From Verrucomicrobiota bacterium (GTDB taxonomy: Bacteria > Verrucomicrobiota > Verrucomicrobiia > Opitutales > Opitutaceae): DNA of 5,660 nt. A program made the position numbers and the translations under genes. Below the pieces are notes generated by a model. The model saw nothing but the letters and a program-made list of their open reading frames with translations, did no database searches and was not told where the DNA came from. Below are positions 1 through 5,436 of this stretch, in pieces. The stretch spans positions 1 to 5,660 of the forward strand of contig RFJS01000244.1 in NCBI GenBank assembly GCA_003694825.1, in the 5' to 3' direction. Positions within the stretch are counted from its first letter, which is position 1, and each line of letters begins with the position of its first letter.

Positions 1-243
1 CCGGAGGCCCGGCACTGGCATCTCGGTCCGGTGGCGGTGGAGCCGCGGCGCCAGGGGCAGGGGATCGGTTCGGCGTTGATGGAGATGGCGATGGCGCTGA
101 TCACGGCCCGCCGGGAACCGGCCTTTCTCGCCACCGATCAGGCGGCCTGTGTGCCATTTTTCGCGCGCTACGGATTTCGCGATTTGCTGCAGGCGGCCAT
201 CCTTGGCGTGCCGCATCGGTTTCTCCTGCGGCCACCGGGGTGA
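1..243 (+). CDS. GNAT-family N-acetyltransferase, C-terminal part (5' end outside window)
   Basis: The reading frame is open from base 1 to a TGA at 241-243 and gives 80 residues, so only the C-terminal part of the protein is present. Residues 16-26 read RRQGQGIGSAL, which fits the acetyl-CoA pyrophosphate-binding motif A of the GNAT fold, (Q/R)xxGx(G/A), with Q18, G21 and G23. The preceding HLGPVAVEP is the expected strand beta4. Further on, VPFFARYGF at about residues 51-59 matches the usual C-terminal GNAT segment where a Tyr/Phe pair lies near the thiol. Family knowledge: such proteins move an acetyl group from acetyl-CoA to an amine. The substrate cannot be told from this fragment. The gene converges on alaS. 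The family call is firm; the specific function is unknown. Confidence 0.85.
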   Translation, partial: PEARHWHLGPVAVEPRRQGQGIGSALMEMAMALITARREPAFLATDQAACVPFFARYGFRDLLQAAILGVPHRFLLRPPG

Positions 244-376
244 GCGGAGCTGCGGGCGCGCGCGTCAGCGCCGGCGTGTCGGGTCCGTCCCGCTGGAGTC
301 GATTGGCGGCTGAAGAAAGTCGGGGCGCGTGCGGACACGCGCCCCGGGGAAAATCTCGCCCAATGACGGAGAGGGC
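244..376. other. Convergent intergenic region
   Basis: This is the 133-bp gap between the stop of the acetyltransferase and the stop of alaS, which face each other. It holds the strong hairpin at 321-346, listed separately, and a GC-rich stretch with short CG palindromes. I see no gene here: in-frame translations are low-complexity Ala/Arg/Pro products typical of GC-rich non-coding DNA. Confidence 0.6.
309..346 (-). terminator. Probable rho-independent terminator of alaS
   Basis: Bases 321-330 and 337-346 are perfectly complementary. They form a 10-bp G+C-rich stem closed by a 6-base loop at 331-336. Read on the minus strand, the stem is followed by a pyrimidine-rich tail, ACTTTCTTC (312-320), about 31 bp beyond the alaS stop codon. 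Read on the plus strand, the stem is followed by GGGAAAATC, which is not a U-tract, so the hairpin fits alaS better than the acetyltransferase. The tail is short of a pure T-run. The hairpin could also act as a barrier between two convergent transcripts. Confidence 0.6.
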
Positions 377-3085
377 TCAGCCCAGTGCCGCGAGGGCGCT
401 GTCGAGGGCGGCGGGATCCTTGCCCCCGCCCATGGCGAAGTCGGGCTTGCCCCCGCCTTTGCCCCCGAGCTTGCCGCAGACCTCGGAGACGATTTTGCCC
501 GCGGCCGCGCCCTGCGCGATGGCCTGCGGGGAGCAGAAGGCGACGACGGTGACCTTCGCGCCGAAGACCGCGCCGAGCACGACCACGCCTTCGCCGAGTT
601 TGCCCATGACCTGGGCGCCGAGGGTGCGCAGGGCGTTGGGGTTGGCGGCCTCGACGCGCGCGACCACGCGCTTGAGTCCGTCGCGTTCGGTGGCGCGGCT
701 GACGAGCTGATCGGCGAGGCCGGCCTCGGCGCGCTTCTGGAAGGCGGCGAGCTGCTTTTCGAGTTCGGCGCGCTGGGCGAGGAGGGCATCGAGCTTTTTC
801 GCGACGTCGGCGGGCCCGGCGGAAAGGCGGGCGCCGACCTCGGCGAGCGCGGCTTCGCGGCGCGCGATGAAGTCGAGCGCGGAGGTGCCGGCCACCGCTT
901 CGATGCGGCGCGTGCCGGCGGCGATGGCGGATTCGGCGACGATCTTGACCGGGCCGATCTCGCCTGTGGTGGAGACGTGGGTACCGCCGCAGAGCTCGCG
1001 GCTGTAGCCGCCGATGTCGACGACGCGGACGATGCGGCCGTATTTTTCGCCGAAGAAGGCGAGCGTGCCTTCGGGGCGCTTGTCGAATTCGGTCTCGTAG
1101 GCTTCGACGCGGGCGTTGTCGATGACGCGTTCGTTGACGAGGCGCTCGATGGTACGGAGCTGCTCAGGCTGGACCTGCTCGAAGTGCGAGAAGTCGAAGC
1201 GCAGACGCTCGGGGGTTTTGGAGGCGCCGGCCTGGCGGACGTGGGTGCCGAGCACTTCGCGCAGGGCCCAGTGGATGAGGTGAGTGGCGGAATGGTGGCG
1301 GCTGATGGCGCGGCGGCGCTCGCGATCGACGGCGAGGCGGGCGGTCGCACCCGCTTCGAGATCGGCGGGGAGGTCGCCGTCGAGCTTGTGGAGGAAGCGG
1401 CCCGCGGCATCCTTGATCGTATCCACGATCCGGAGTGTGGTGTCACCGATCGTCACCGTGCCGGTGTCACCGGCCTGGCCGCCCATTTCGGCGTAGAAGG
1501 GGGACCGGTCGAAGACGAGGAAGTGCCCGTCGTCGGTCCGGACGACATCGGTGAGAACGGCTTCCGCCTCGAGGTCGGTGTAGCCGATGAAGCGGGTGGG
1601 TTCGGCGTCGCCGGGGGTGTCCTCCTCGCCGGCGACGGAGATCACCTCCTTCTTCCGGGCGGCGCGGGCGCGGGCGCGCTGTTTCTCCATCTCGGCCTCG
1701 AAGCCGGCCACGTCCACCGTCATGCCGCGCTCGGCGGCAAGCAATTGGGTCATGTCGAGCGGGAAGCCGTAGGTATCGTAGAGCTCGAAGGCGACTTCGC
1801 CGGGGACGGTATCGGAATTCTCGATTCTGGATTTGAAGAGCTGGAGGCCGCGGTCGAGGGTGCGGCCGAAGCTCTCCTCTTCACTGCGGATCACGCGCTG
1901 GATGATCGTCTGTTGTTCGCGCAGTTCGGGGAAGACGTCGCCGAGGGAGGCGACGACGGCGGGGACGAGCTGTTCGAAGAAGCCGGTCTCGAGCTGAAGG
2001 TCCTTGCGGCCGTAGAGGATGCCGCGGCGCAGGATGCGGCGGATGACGTAGTTGCGGCCGTCGTTGCCGGGGAGGATGCCGTCGGCGATGGCGCAGCTGA
2101 CGGCGCGGGCGTGATCGGCGATGACGCGGAAGGCGACATCGGTGCGCTCCTGCTCGGAGATGCCTTCACGCTTTGCCGGGACGGTGCCGCGATAGGTGTG
2201 TCCCGAGAGTTTGGAGACGACCTCGAAGAGGGTGGTGAAGACGTCGGCGTCGTAGTTGGAGGGGTCGCGGGTGAAGTCCGTGAAGCCCTTCGTCCCGGCA
2301 TGGATGCCGGCGACGCGTTCGAAACCCATGCCGGTGTCGACGTGGCGGGCGGGGAGGGCGGTGAAGGAGCCGTCTTCGCCGGCGTTGAACTGGATGAAGA
2401 CGTGGTTCCAGATCTCGATGCAGCGGGGCGAGTCCTTGTTGACGAGGGCCCGGCCGGCCTGTTCGTCGTCGTCGGGGAGGAGGTTGAAGTGGATTTCGGA
2501 GCACGGGCCGCAGGGGCCGGTGTCGCCCATCATCCAGAAGTTGTCCTTCTTGCCGCCGTGGACGATGTGGACGGCGGGGTCGAGACCCTCGCGGCGGAAG
2601 ATTTCGGCCCAGACATCGTAGGCTTCCTGGTCGAATTCAGCGGGATCGCCCTGGGCTTTGTCGGGGGCGTAGACCGTGGCGAAGAGGCGTTTAGGCGGGA
2701 TGCCCCAGATCCGGGTGAGCAGCTCCCAGCCCCAGGTGAGCGACTCTTTCTTGAAGTAGTCGCCGAAAGACCAGTTGCCGAGCATTTCGAAGAACGTGTG
2801 GTGGTAGGTGTCCCAGCCGACGTCCTCGAGGTCGTTGTGTTTGCCGCCGGCGCGGATGCACTTTTGCGTGTCGGCCGCGCGGGTGTTGGATCCGGAGATG
2901 GCACCGGCCCAGGAAGCAACGTCGGGCTGCCGCTCGTTGAGGAAGATGGGCACGAACTGATTCATGCCCGCGTTGGTGAAGAGCAGTCCGGGCGAGTCGG
3001 GCAGCAGCGAGGAGGACGGCACGATGGTGTGGTCGCGCTCCTTGAAGAAATCGAGGAAGGACTGGCGGATCTCAGCAGAGGTCAT
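377..3085 (-). CDS. alaS: Alanyl-tRNA synthetase
   Basis: The cytoplasmic class II synthetase charges tRNA-Ala and hydrolyses mischarged Ser/Gly-tRNA-Ala. The 902-residue product is complete (E. coli AlaRS is about 876). It begins TSAEIRQSFLDFF and has the catalytic core: LFTNAGMNQF (35-44), RAGGKHNDLEDVG then HHTFFEMLGN in motif 2 (78-104), GDTGPCGPC (187-195) and GMGFERVAG in motif 3 (252-260). The editing domain has MGGQAGDTG (534-542) and the zinc ligands H598/H602 (HSATH) and C699/H703 (CGGTH). A coiled coil (about 765-790) precedes the DHHA1 C-terminal domain with GGKGGGKPDFAMGGG (874-888). All key residues are present. The ATG at 3085 matches the family N-terminus, though no Shine-Dalgarno precedes it. 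It lies downstream of leuB and the GxxExxY cassette on the same strand. Some core segments are about 9 residues longer than in E. coli. Confidence 0.97.
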   Translation of the reverse strand: MTSAEIRQSFLDFFKERDHTIVPSSSLLPDSPGLLFTNAGMNQFVPIFLNERQPDVASWAGAISGSNTRAADTQKCIRAGGKHNDLEDVGWDTYHHTFFEMLGNWSFGDYFKKESLTWGWELLTRIWGIPPKRLFATVYAPDKAQGDPAEFDQEAYDVWAEIFRREGLDPAVHIVHGGKKDNFWMMGDTGPCGPCSEIHFNLLPDDDEQAGRALVNKDSPRCIEIWNHVFIQFNAGEDGSFTALPARHVDTGMGFERVAGIHAGTKGFTDFTRDPSNYDADVFTTLFEVVSKLSGHTYRGTVPAKREGISEQERTDVAFRVIADHARAVSCAIADGILPGNDGRNYVIRRILRRGILYGRKDLQLETGFFEQLVPAVVASLGDVFPELREQQTIIQRVIRSEEESFGRTLDRGLQLFKSRIENSDTVPGEVAFELYDTYGFPLDMTQLLAAERGMTVDVAGFEAEMEKQRARARAARKKEVISVAGEEDTPGDAEPTRFIGYTDLEAEAVLTDVVRTDDGHFLVFDRSPFYAEMGGQAGDTGTVTIGDTTLRIVDTIKDAAGRFLHKLDGDLPADLEAGATARLAVDRERRRAISRHHSATHLIHWALREVLGTHVRQAGASKTPERLRFDFSHFEQVQPEQLRTIERLVNERVIDNARVEAYETEFDKRPEGTLAFFGEKYGRIVRVVDIGGYSRELCGGTHVSTTGEIGPVKIVAESAIAAGTRRIEAVAGTSALDFIARREAALAEVGARLSAGPADVAKKLDALLAQRAELEKQLAAFQKRAEAGLADQLVSRATERDGLKRVVARVEAANPNALRTLGAQVMGKLGEGVVVLGAVFGAKVTVVAFCSPQAIAQGAAAGKIVSEVCGKLGGKGGGKPDFAMGGGKDPAALDSALAALG

Positions 3086-3098
3086 GGATGGGAAATAG

Positions 3099-3113
3099 GT
3101 GGTGATTCACCAC
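3099..3113. repeat. 15-bp palindrome between the GxxExxY cassette and alaS
   Basis: GTGGTGA-T-TCACCAC has perfect 7-bp arms around one central base. Its inner half overlaps the outer end of the left terminal repeat, and it ends 13 bp before the alaS ATG. At the other end of the cassette a weaker counterpart is present, GTGA-TACT-TCAC at 3542-3553. It may be part of the mobile element end, as a hairpin or protein-binding site, or it may act in the alaS leader. The sequence alone does not separate these. Confidence 0.6.
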
Positions 3114-3134
3114 AAAGGCACAAAGTTCGCAAAG
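3107..3134 (+). repeat. Left terminal inverted repeat of GxxExxY cassette
   Basis: This 28-bp sequence reads inward on the + strand and matches the right repeat (3518-3545, read on the minus strand) at 21 of 28 positions without gaps. It begins with seven identical bases, TCACCAC. It contains three CACNAAG-like units starting at 3111, 3119 and 3128 (the third is CGCAAAG). The spacings of 8 and 9 bp are exactly those of the other end. Confidence 0.8.
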
Positions 3135-3146
3135 ATTCTGATACAT

Positions 3147-3518
3147 CTACAGGATGATGCGTTTGATGCCTTGTTTCAGAACTGGAACGTTGAAGTTGAT
3201 CAGTAGCGCAAGTTTGTGCCTTGTGAGGCGGAGATAGGTCAAAACCTGGGCGATGTGGATGGCGTCGAGACGTTCGACCGATTTCAGTTCGAGGATCAGT
3301 GCGCCGCCCACGAGAAAATCGATACGATAAGCAACATCAACCTGTTGCCCCCGATATTCGAAAGGGATTGGCACTTCCCGTTTGAAGGGAATTTCACGAT
3401 GGGCAAGTTCGATGCCGAGGCAGGATTGATAGGCCGACTCGAGCAGCCCGGGACCAAGCGTACGGTGGACCTCGATCGCCGCGCCGATAGCTGCATTGCC
3501 CAACTCCTCAATGTCCAC
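3147..3518 (-). CDS. GxxExxY family protein, PD-(D/E)XK nuclease-like
   Basis: This 123-residue protein belongs to the GxxExxY family (Pfam PDDEXK_3). The name-giving motif is at G24-L-L-E27-S-A-Y30, after the typical AAIEVHRTLGPG. A PD-(D/E)XK-like core follows: D67 in RIDFLVGG, then E77-L-K79 in LILELKS, then Q91 in HIAQVLTYLR. The C-terminus LLINFNVPVLKQGIKRII also fits the family. All candidate catalytic residues are present, so it looks intact. Its biological role is not established; a DNA-cleaving or repair-like activity is only inferred from the fold. The GTG at 3518 is chosen because it gives the normal family N-terminus, no ATG exists near it, and GAAGGA lies 6 bases upstream. The gene is AT-richer than its neighbours and is framed by inverted repeats, suggesting transfer. 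It has no membrane segment or signal peptide. Confidence 0.9.
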   Translation of the reverse strand: MDIEELGNAAIGAAIEVHRTLGPGLLESAYQSCLGIELAHREIPFKREVPIPFEYRGQQVDVAYRIDFLVGGALILELKSVERLDAIHIAQVLTYLRLTRHKLALLINFNVPVLKQGIKRIIL

Positions 3519-3545
3519 TTGGTGTCCTTCGTGTCTTCGTGGTGA
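3518..3545 (-). repeat. Right terminal inverted repeat of GxxExxY cassette
   Basis: Read on the minus strand it begins TCACCACGAAGACACGAAGG and contains three CACNAAG units starting at 3541, 3533 and 3524, spaced 8 and 9 bp. It matches the left repeat at 21 of 28 positions, and most differences are A/G transitions at the variable base of each unit. Its last base, 3518, is the first base of the GTG start of the nuclease gene. Its outer end is 10 bp from the leuB stop codon. Confidence 0.8.
3525..3530 (-). promoter_or_regulatory. Ribosome binding site of the GxxExxY gene, inside the terminal repeat
   Basis: GAAGGA on the minus strand includes AAGGA, a five-base match to the Shine-Dalgarno core, with 6 bases before the GTG at 3518. 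It supports this non-ATG start. It lies wholly within the right terminal repeat, and no comparable sequence precedes the other gene starts in the window. Confidence 0.5.
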
Positions 3546-3555
3546 TACTTCACGG

Positions 3556-4656
3556 TCAGAGATGCGCGATGATGGCGTCGGCCATTTCTTTGGTGCTCAC
3601 GGCGGGACGGCCGAAGGCGATGTCGCCGGTGCGCACGCCGCTCTCGACGGCGGTGCGGACAGCGGCGGCGATGCGGTCGGCGAGTGTGTCGAGGCCGAAG
3701 CTGTAGCGCAGCATCATGGCGGCGGAGAGGATCTGGGCGCAGGGATTGGCGACGCCCTTGCCGGCGATGTCCGGAGCGGTGCCCCCGGCGGGCTCGTAGA
3801 GGCCGAAGGGTTTGCCGTGGCTGTTCGTGCCGGTGCCGAGGGAGGCGCTGCTCATCATGCCGAGCGAGCCGCAGATCACGGCCATCTCGTCGGAGAGGAT
3901 GTCGCCGAACATGTTTTCGGTGAAGAGGACGTCGAACTGGTTGGGGTCGCGCGCGAGCTGCATGGCGGCGTTGTCCACATACATGTGGGTCAGCTCGATG
4001 TCCGGGTGGTTTTTGGCGAAGTATTCGGTGACCGTCTTGCGCCAGAGCACGGAGGTTTCGAGGACGTTGGCCTTGTCCACCGAGCAGACGCGGCGGCTGC
4101 GTCCTTTCGCGGTGACGGCGGCGACCTCGGCGATGCGCTCGATCTCACTGGTTTTGTAGACCATCGTGTCGATGGCCTGCTGTTCGCCGTTGTCGAGGGT
4201 GGTGGTGGCCTTGGGCTGGCCGAAGTAGATGCCGCCGGTCAGTTCGCGGATGCAGACGATGTCGATGCCCTCGGGGATGCGCTCGGCCTTGAGCGGGGAG
4301 GCGTCGACGAGATCCTTGTAGAGGAGGCCGGGGCGGATGTTGGCGAAGAGGTTGAAGGCTTTGCGCAGGGGCAGGAGGGCGGCGCGCTCGGGTTGTTCTT
4401 TCGGGGGAAGGTTTTCCCATTTCGGGCCGCCGACGGAGCCGAAGAGGATGGCGTCGCTGCGGCGGCAGAGTTCGAGGGTCGTGTCGGGAAGGGCCTTGCC
4501 GTGGTTGTCGATGCCGGCACCGCCGACGTCGGCGATGGTGTAGTCGAGCTCGAGCCCCTCCTTTTGGGCCACATGCTCGAGCACGCGCAGGGTCTCGGTC
4601 ATGACCTCGGGGCCGATGTAGTCTCCGGGAAGAACGGCAAAGGTGAGTTTCGACAT
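3556..4656 (-). CDS. leuB: 3-isopropylmalate dehydrogenase
   Basis: LeuB catalyses the NAD-dependent oxidative decarboxylation of 3-isopropylmalate in cytoplasmic leucine synthesis. The 366-residue product has normal length. Substrate-binding arginines are visible in LRKAFNLFANIRP (R98, R108) and IRELTGGIYFGQP (R137), with the catalytic Y144. K195 is in VDKANVLETS, D228 in YVDNAAMQL, and the metal ligands D252 and D256 are in GDILSDE. The NAD-binding loop is EPAGGTAPDIAGKGVANP (288-305), the E. coli-like form. The ATG at 4656 (MSKLTFAVLPGD) is preferred over an upstream in-frame start at 4788, whose extra 44 residues are Arg/Pro-rich and resemble no LeuB. The N-terminal loop reads GDYIGPE, where most relatives have GDGIGPE. 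It is divergent from the hydrolase gene and lies upstream of the GxxExxY cassette and alaS on the same strand. No Shine-Dalgarno is seen. Confidence 0.97.
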   Translation of the reverse strand: MSKLTFAVLPGDYIGPEVMTETLRVLEHVAQKEGLELDYTIADVGGAGIDNHGKALPDTTLELCRRSDAILFGSVGGPKWENLPPKEQPERAALLPLRKAFNLFANIRPGLLYKDLVDASPLKAERIPEGIDIVCIRELTGGIYFGQPKATTTLDNGEQQAIDTMVYKTSEIERIAEVAAVTAKGRSRRVCSVDKANVLETSVLWRKTVTEYFAKNHPDIELTHMYVDNAAMQLARDPNQFDVLFTENMFGDILSDEMAVICGSLGMMSSASLGTGTNSHGKPFGLYEPAGGTAPDIAGKGVANPCAQILSAAMMLRYSFGLDTLADRIAAAVRTAVESGVRTGDIAFGRPAVSTKEMADAIIAHL

Positions 4657-4703
4657 AAGCTGACCACTGAAGCGGGTGTGCCGGGCGGTGAAAAGCGAGA
4701 ATT

Positions 4704-4723
4704 GGCGCGGGGACCGCCGCGCC
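4704..4723. other. Hairpin in the leuB / hydrolase intergenic region
   Basis: GGCGCGG at 4704-4710 pairs perfectly with CCGCGCC at 4717-4723 around a 6-base loop. On the minus strand it is followed by AATTCTCGCTTTTC, a weak T-rich tail, in what would be the leuB leader. It could be an attenuator-like structure or simply GC-rich sequence; short G+C stems arise readily by chance in DNA of this composition. Confidence 0.25.
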
Positions 4724-4757
4724 CGGGAAACGATGGCGCGCCGAGGGGCATGCTTCC

Positions 4758-4781
4758 GGTTTGCGCCCGCGGGTGGAAACC
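4758..4781. promoter_or_regulatory. 24-bp imperfect palindrome, possible operator
   Basis: The sequence from GGTTTGCG to GTGGAAACC is symmetric about 4769/4770 at 10 of 12 base-pair positions. The outer arms are GGTTT/AAACC and the core is CCCGCGGG. It lies in the 140-bp divergent region between leuB (start 4656) and the hydrolase gene (start 4797), where a site for a dimeric regulator would be expected. I could not place -35/-10 boxes with confidence for either gene. The regulatory role is inferred from symmetry and position only. Confidence 0.35.
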
Positions 4782-4795
4782 CCGACAACCTCGGG
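4781..4795 (+). other. Small hairpin directly before the hydrolase start codon
   Basis: CCCGA-CAACC-TCGGG has 5-bp arms and a 5-base loop and ends one base before the ATG at 4797. It occupies the position where a Shine-Dalgarno would lie, and none is present. It may influence translation initiation. At this size, chance is also possible. Confidence 0.3.
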
Positions 4796-4796
4796 C

Positions 4797-5429
4797 ATGC
4801 GAATCCACGTGCTGCCGTCCGGTCCGATCGAGACCAATGCCTATCTGCTCACCGACGCCCGGCGGGGCGAGGCGGTGCTGATCGACGCGCCCCATGATGT
4901 GTGGGCTTCGGTGGAGCCGATCCTGGAGGCCGAGGGGTGCCGTCTGATCGCGCTGCTGATCACGCACGGACACTGGGACCACATCGGCGACGCGGCCCGG
5001 GTGCAGGCCGCGGGCGTGCCGGTCTACGCGCATGCGGCGGACCGGCCGCTGATCGAGACCCCGGAGACCATGGCGATGTTTCTGCTGCCGGGCTACGAAG
5101 TGGCGCCGACGCGGATCGATCACTTCGTCGAACAGGGGCAGGCGCTGGAGCTGTTGGGAAAGACCTTCGAGGTGCGCCACGTGCCGGGGCATTGTCCGGG
5201 CAACGTGCTGTTTTACCTCGCGCCGGAGGCGACAGCCTTCGTCGGCGACGCGCTCTTTGCCGGCAGCGTCGGCCGCACCGATCTGCCGGGCGGCGATTTC
5301 AACGAGCTGGCCCGGTCGATCCGCACGCAGATCTACACCCTGCCGCCGGATACCAAAGTGCTGCCGGGACACGGCCCGGCGACGGACGTCTACACCGAGA
5401 TGCGCTCCAACCCCTTCGTGCCGGCCTGA
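4797..5429 (+). CDS. Metallo-beta-lactamase-fold hydrolase, YcbL / glyoxalase II-like
   Basis: This complete 210-residue protein resembles the small YcbL-type branch of the glyoxalase II group; those studied are zinc-dependent thioester hydrolases in the cytoplasm. The metal-binding signature is H57-G-H59-W-D61-H62. It is followed by H132 in PGHCPG, D151 in GDALFAGSVGRTDLPGGDF, and H192 in LPGHGPATDVYTEMRSNPF. All ligands of a binuclear site are present, and the GRTD and NPF segments are characteristic of this branch. There is no signal peptide. The C-terminal substrate-binding domain of classical glyoxalase II (about 250 residues) is absent, so hydroxyacylglutathione is not assured as substrate. 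The ATG at 4797 (MRIHVLPSGPIETNAYLL) gives the normal family start; an in-frame TTG at 4761 would add 12 unlike residues. It is 7 bp upstream of ribD, probably in one operon, and divergent from leuB. Confidence 0.92.
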   Translation: MRIHVLPSGPIETNAYLLTDARRGEAVLIDAPHDVWASVEPILEAEGCRLIALLITHGHWDHIGDAARVQAAGVPVYAHAADRPLIETPETMAMFLLPGYEVAPTRIDHFVEQGQALELLGKTFEVRHVPGHCPGNVLFYLAPEATAFVGDALFAGSVGRTDLPGGDFNELARSIRTQIYTLPPDTKVLPGHGPATDVYTEMRSNPFVPA

Positions 5430-5436
5430 AACGATC

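Larger units (their letters stand above)
3107..3545 (-). mobile_element. Putative GxxExxY nuclease cassette with terminal inverted repeats
   Basis: This is a 439-bp unit bounded by 28-bp imperfect inverted repeats and containing a single gene, the GxxExxY nuclease-like CDS, with no transposase. Composition breaks with the surroundings: 3181-3240 is 30/60 G+C and 3301-3360 is 32/60, against 44/60 at 1201-1260 in alaS. The unit fits exactly into the gap between the leuB stop (10 bp away) and the alaS start (21 bp away). I see no convincing target-site duplication. From general knowledge, GxxExxY genes are often seen next to CACGAAG-type sequences in Verrucomicrobiota and Planctomycetota genomes. 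That the unit is mobile is inferred from repeats, composition and placement. It could instead be a long-resident, immobile remnant. Confidence 0.65.

Noticed and set aside
329..3157. A 942-codon open frame on the + strand opposite alaS
   Set aside because: It is exactly in register with the alaS codons on the other strand, so it would be closed only by TTA, CTA or TCA codons in alaS, which are rare in GC-rich genes. The product is low-complexity and rich in Gly/Ala/Glu/Asp. alaS is the real gene.
3216..3545. A 109-codon + strand frame ending LVSFVSSW
   Set aside because: It is antisense to the GxxExxY gene and its C-terminus is the terminal repeat read on the opposite strand. It has no domain.
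3107..3545. A CRISPR array, suggested by the repeated CACNAAG units
   Set aside because: There are only three short degenerate units per end with 1-2 base gaps, facing each other around a gene, and there are no spacers.
3296..3553. An 85-codon minus-strand frame beginning with KYHHEDTKDTK
   Set aside because: The start is just the CACGAAG repeat read in another frame, and the rest overlaps the GxxExxY gene out of frame. Peptides of this type are a known kind of spurious annotation at such repeats.
4657..4753. A leucine leader peptide with attenuator upstream of leuB
   Set aside because: A hairpin exists at 4704-4723, but the minus-strand frame from the ATG at 4751 has no run of Leu codons and no suitable stop before leuB.
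4657..4788. A 44-residue N-terminal extension of LeuB from an upstream in-frame start at 4788
   Set aside because: The extension is Arg/Pro-rich and non-homologous. MSKLTFAVLPGD at 4656 is the standard LeuB N-terminus.
3496..4881. A 461-codon open frame on the + strand opposite leuB
   Set aside because: Same in-register antisense effect; the translation is Gly/Ala/Asp/Glu-rich with no recognisable domain, while the minus strand encodes a full LeuB.
5430..5436. An FMN riboswitch before ribD
   Set aside because: The gap between the hydrolase stop and the ribD start is only 7 bases.
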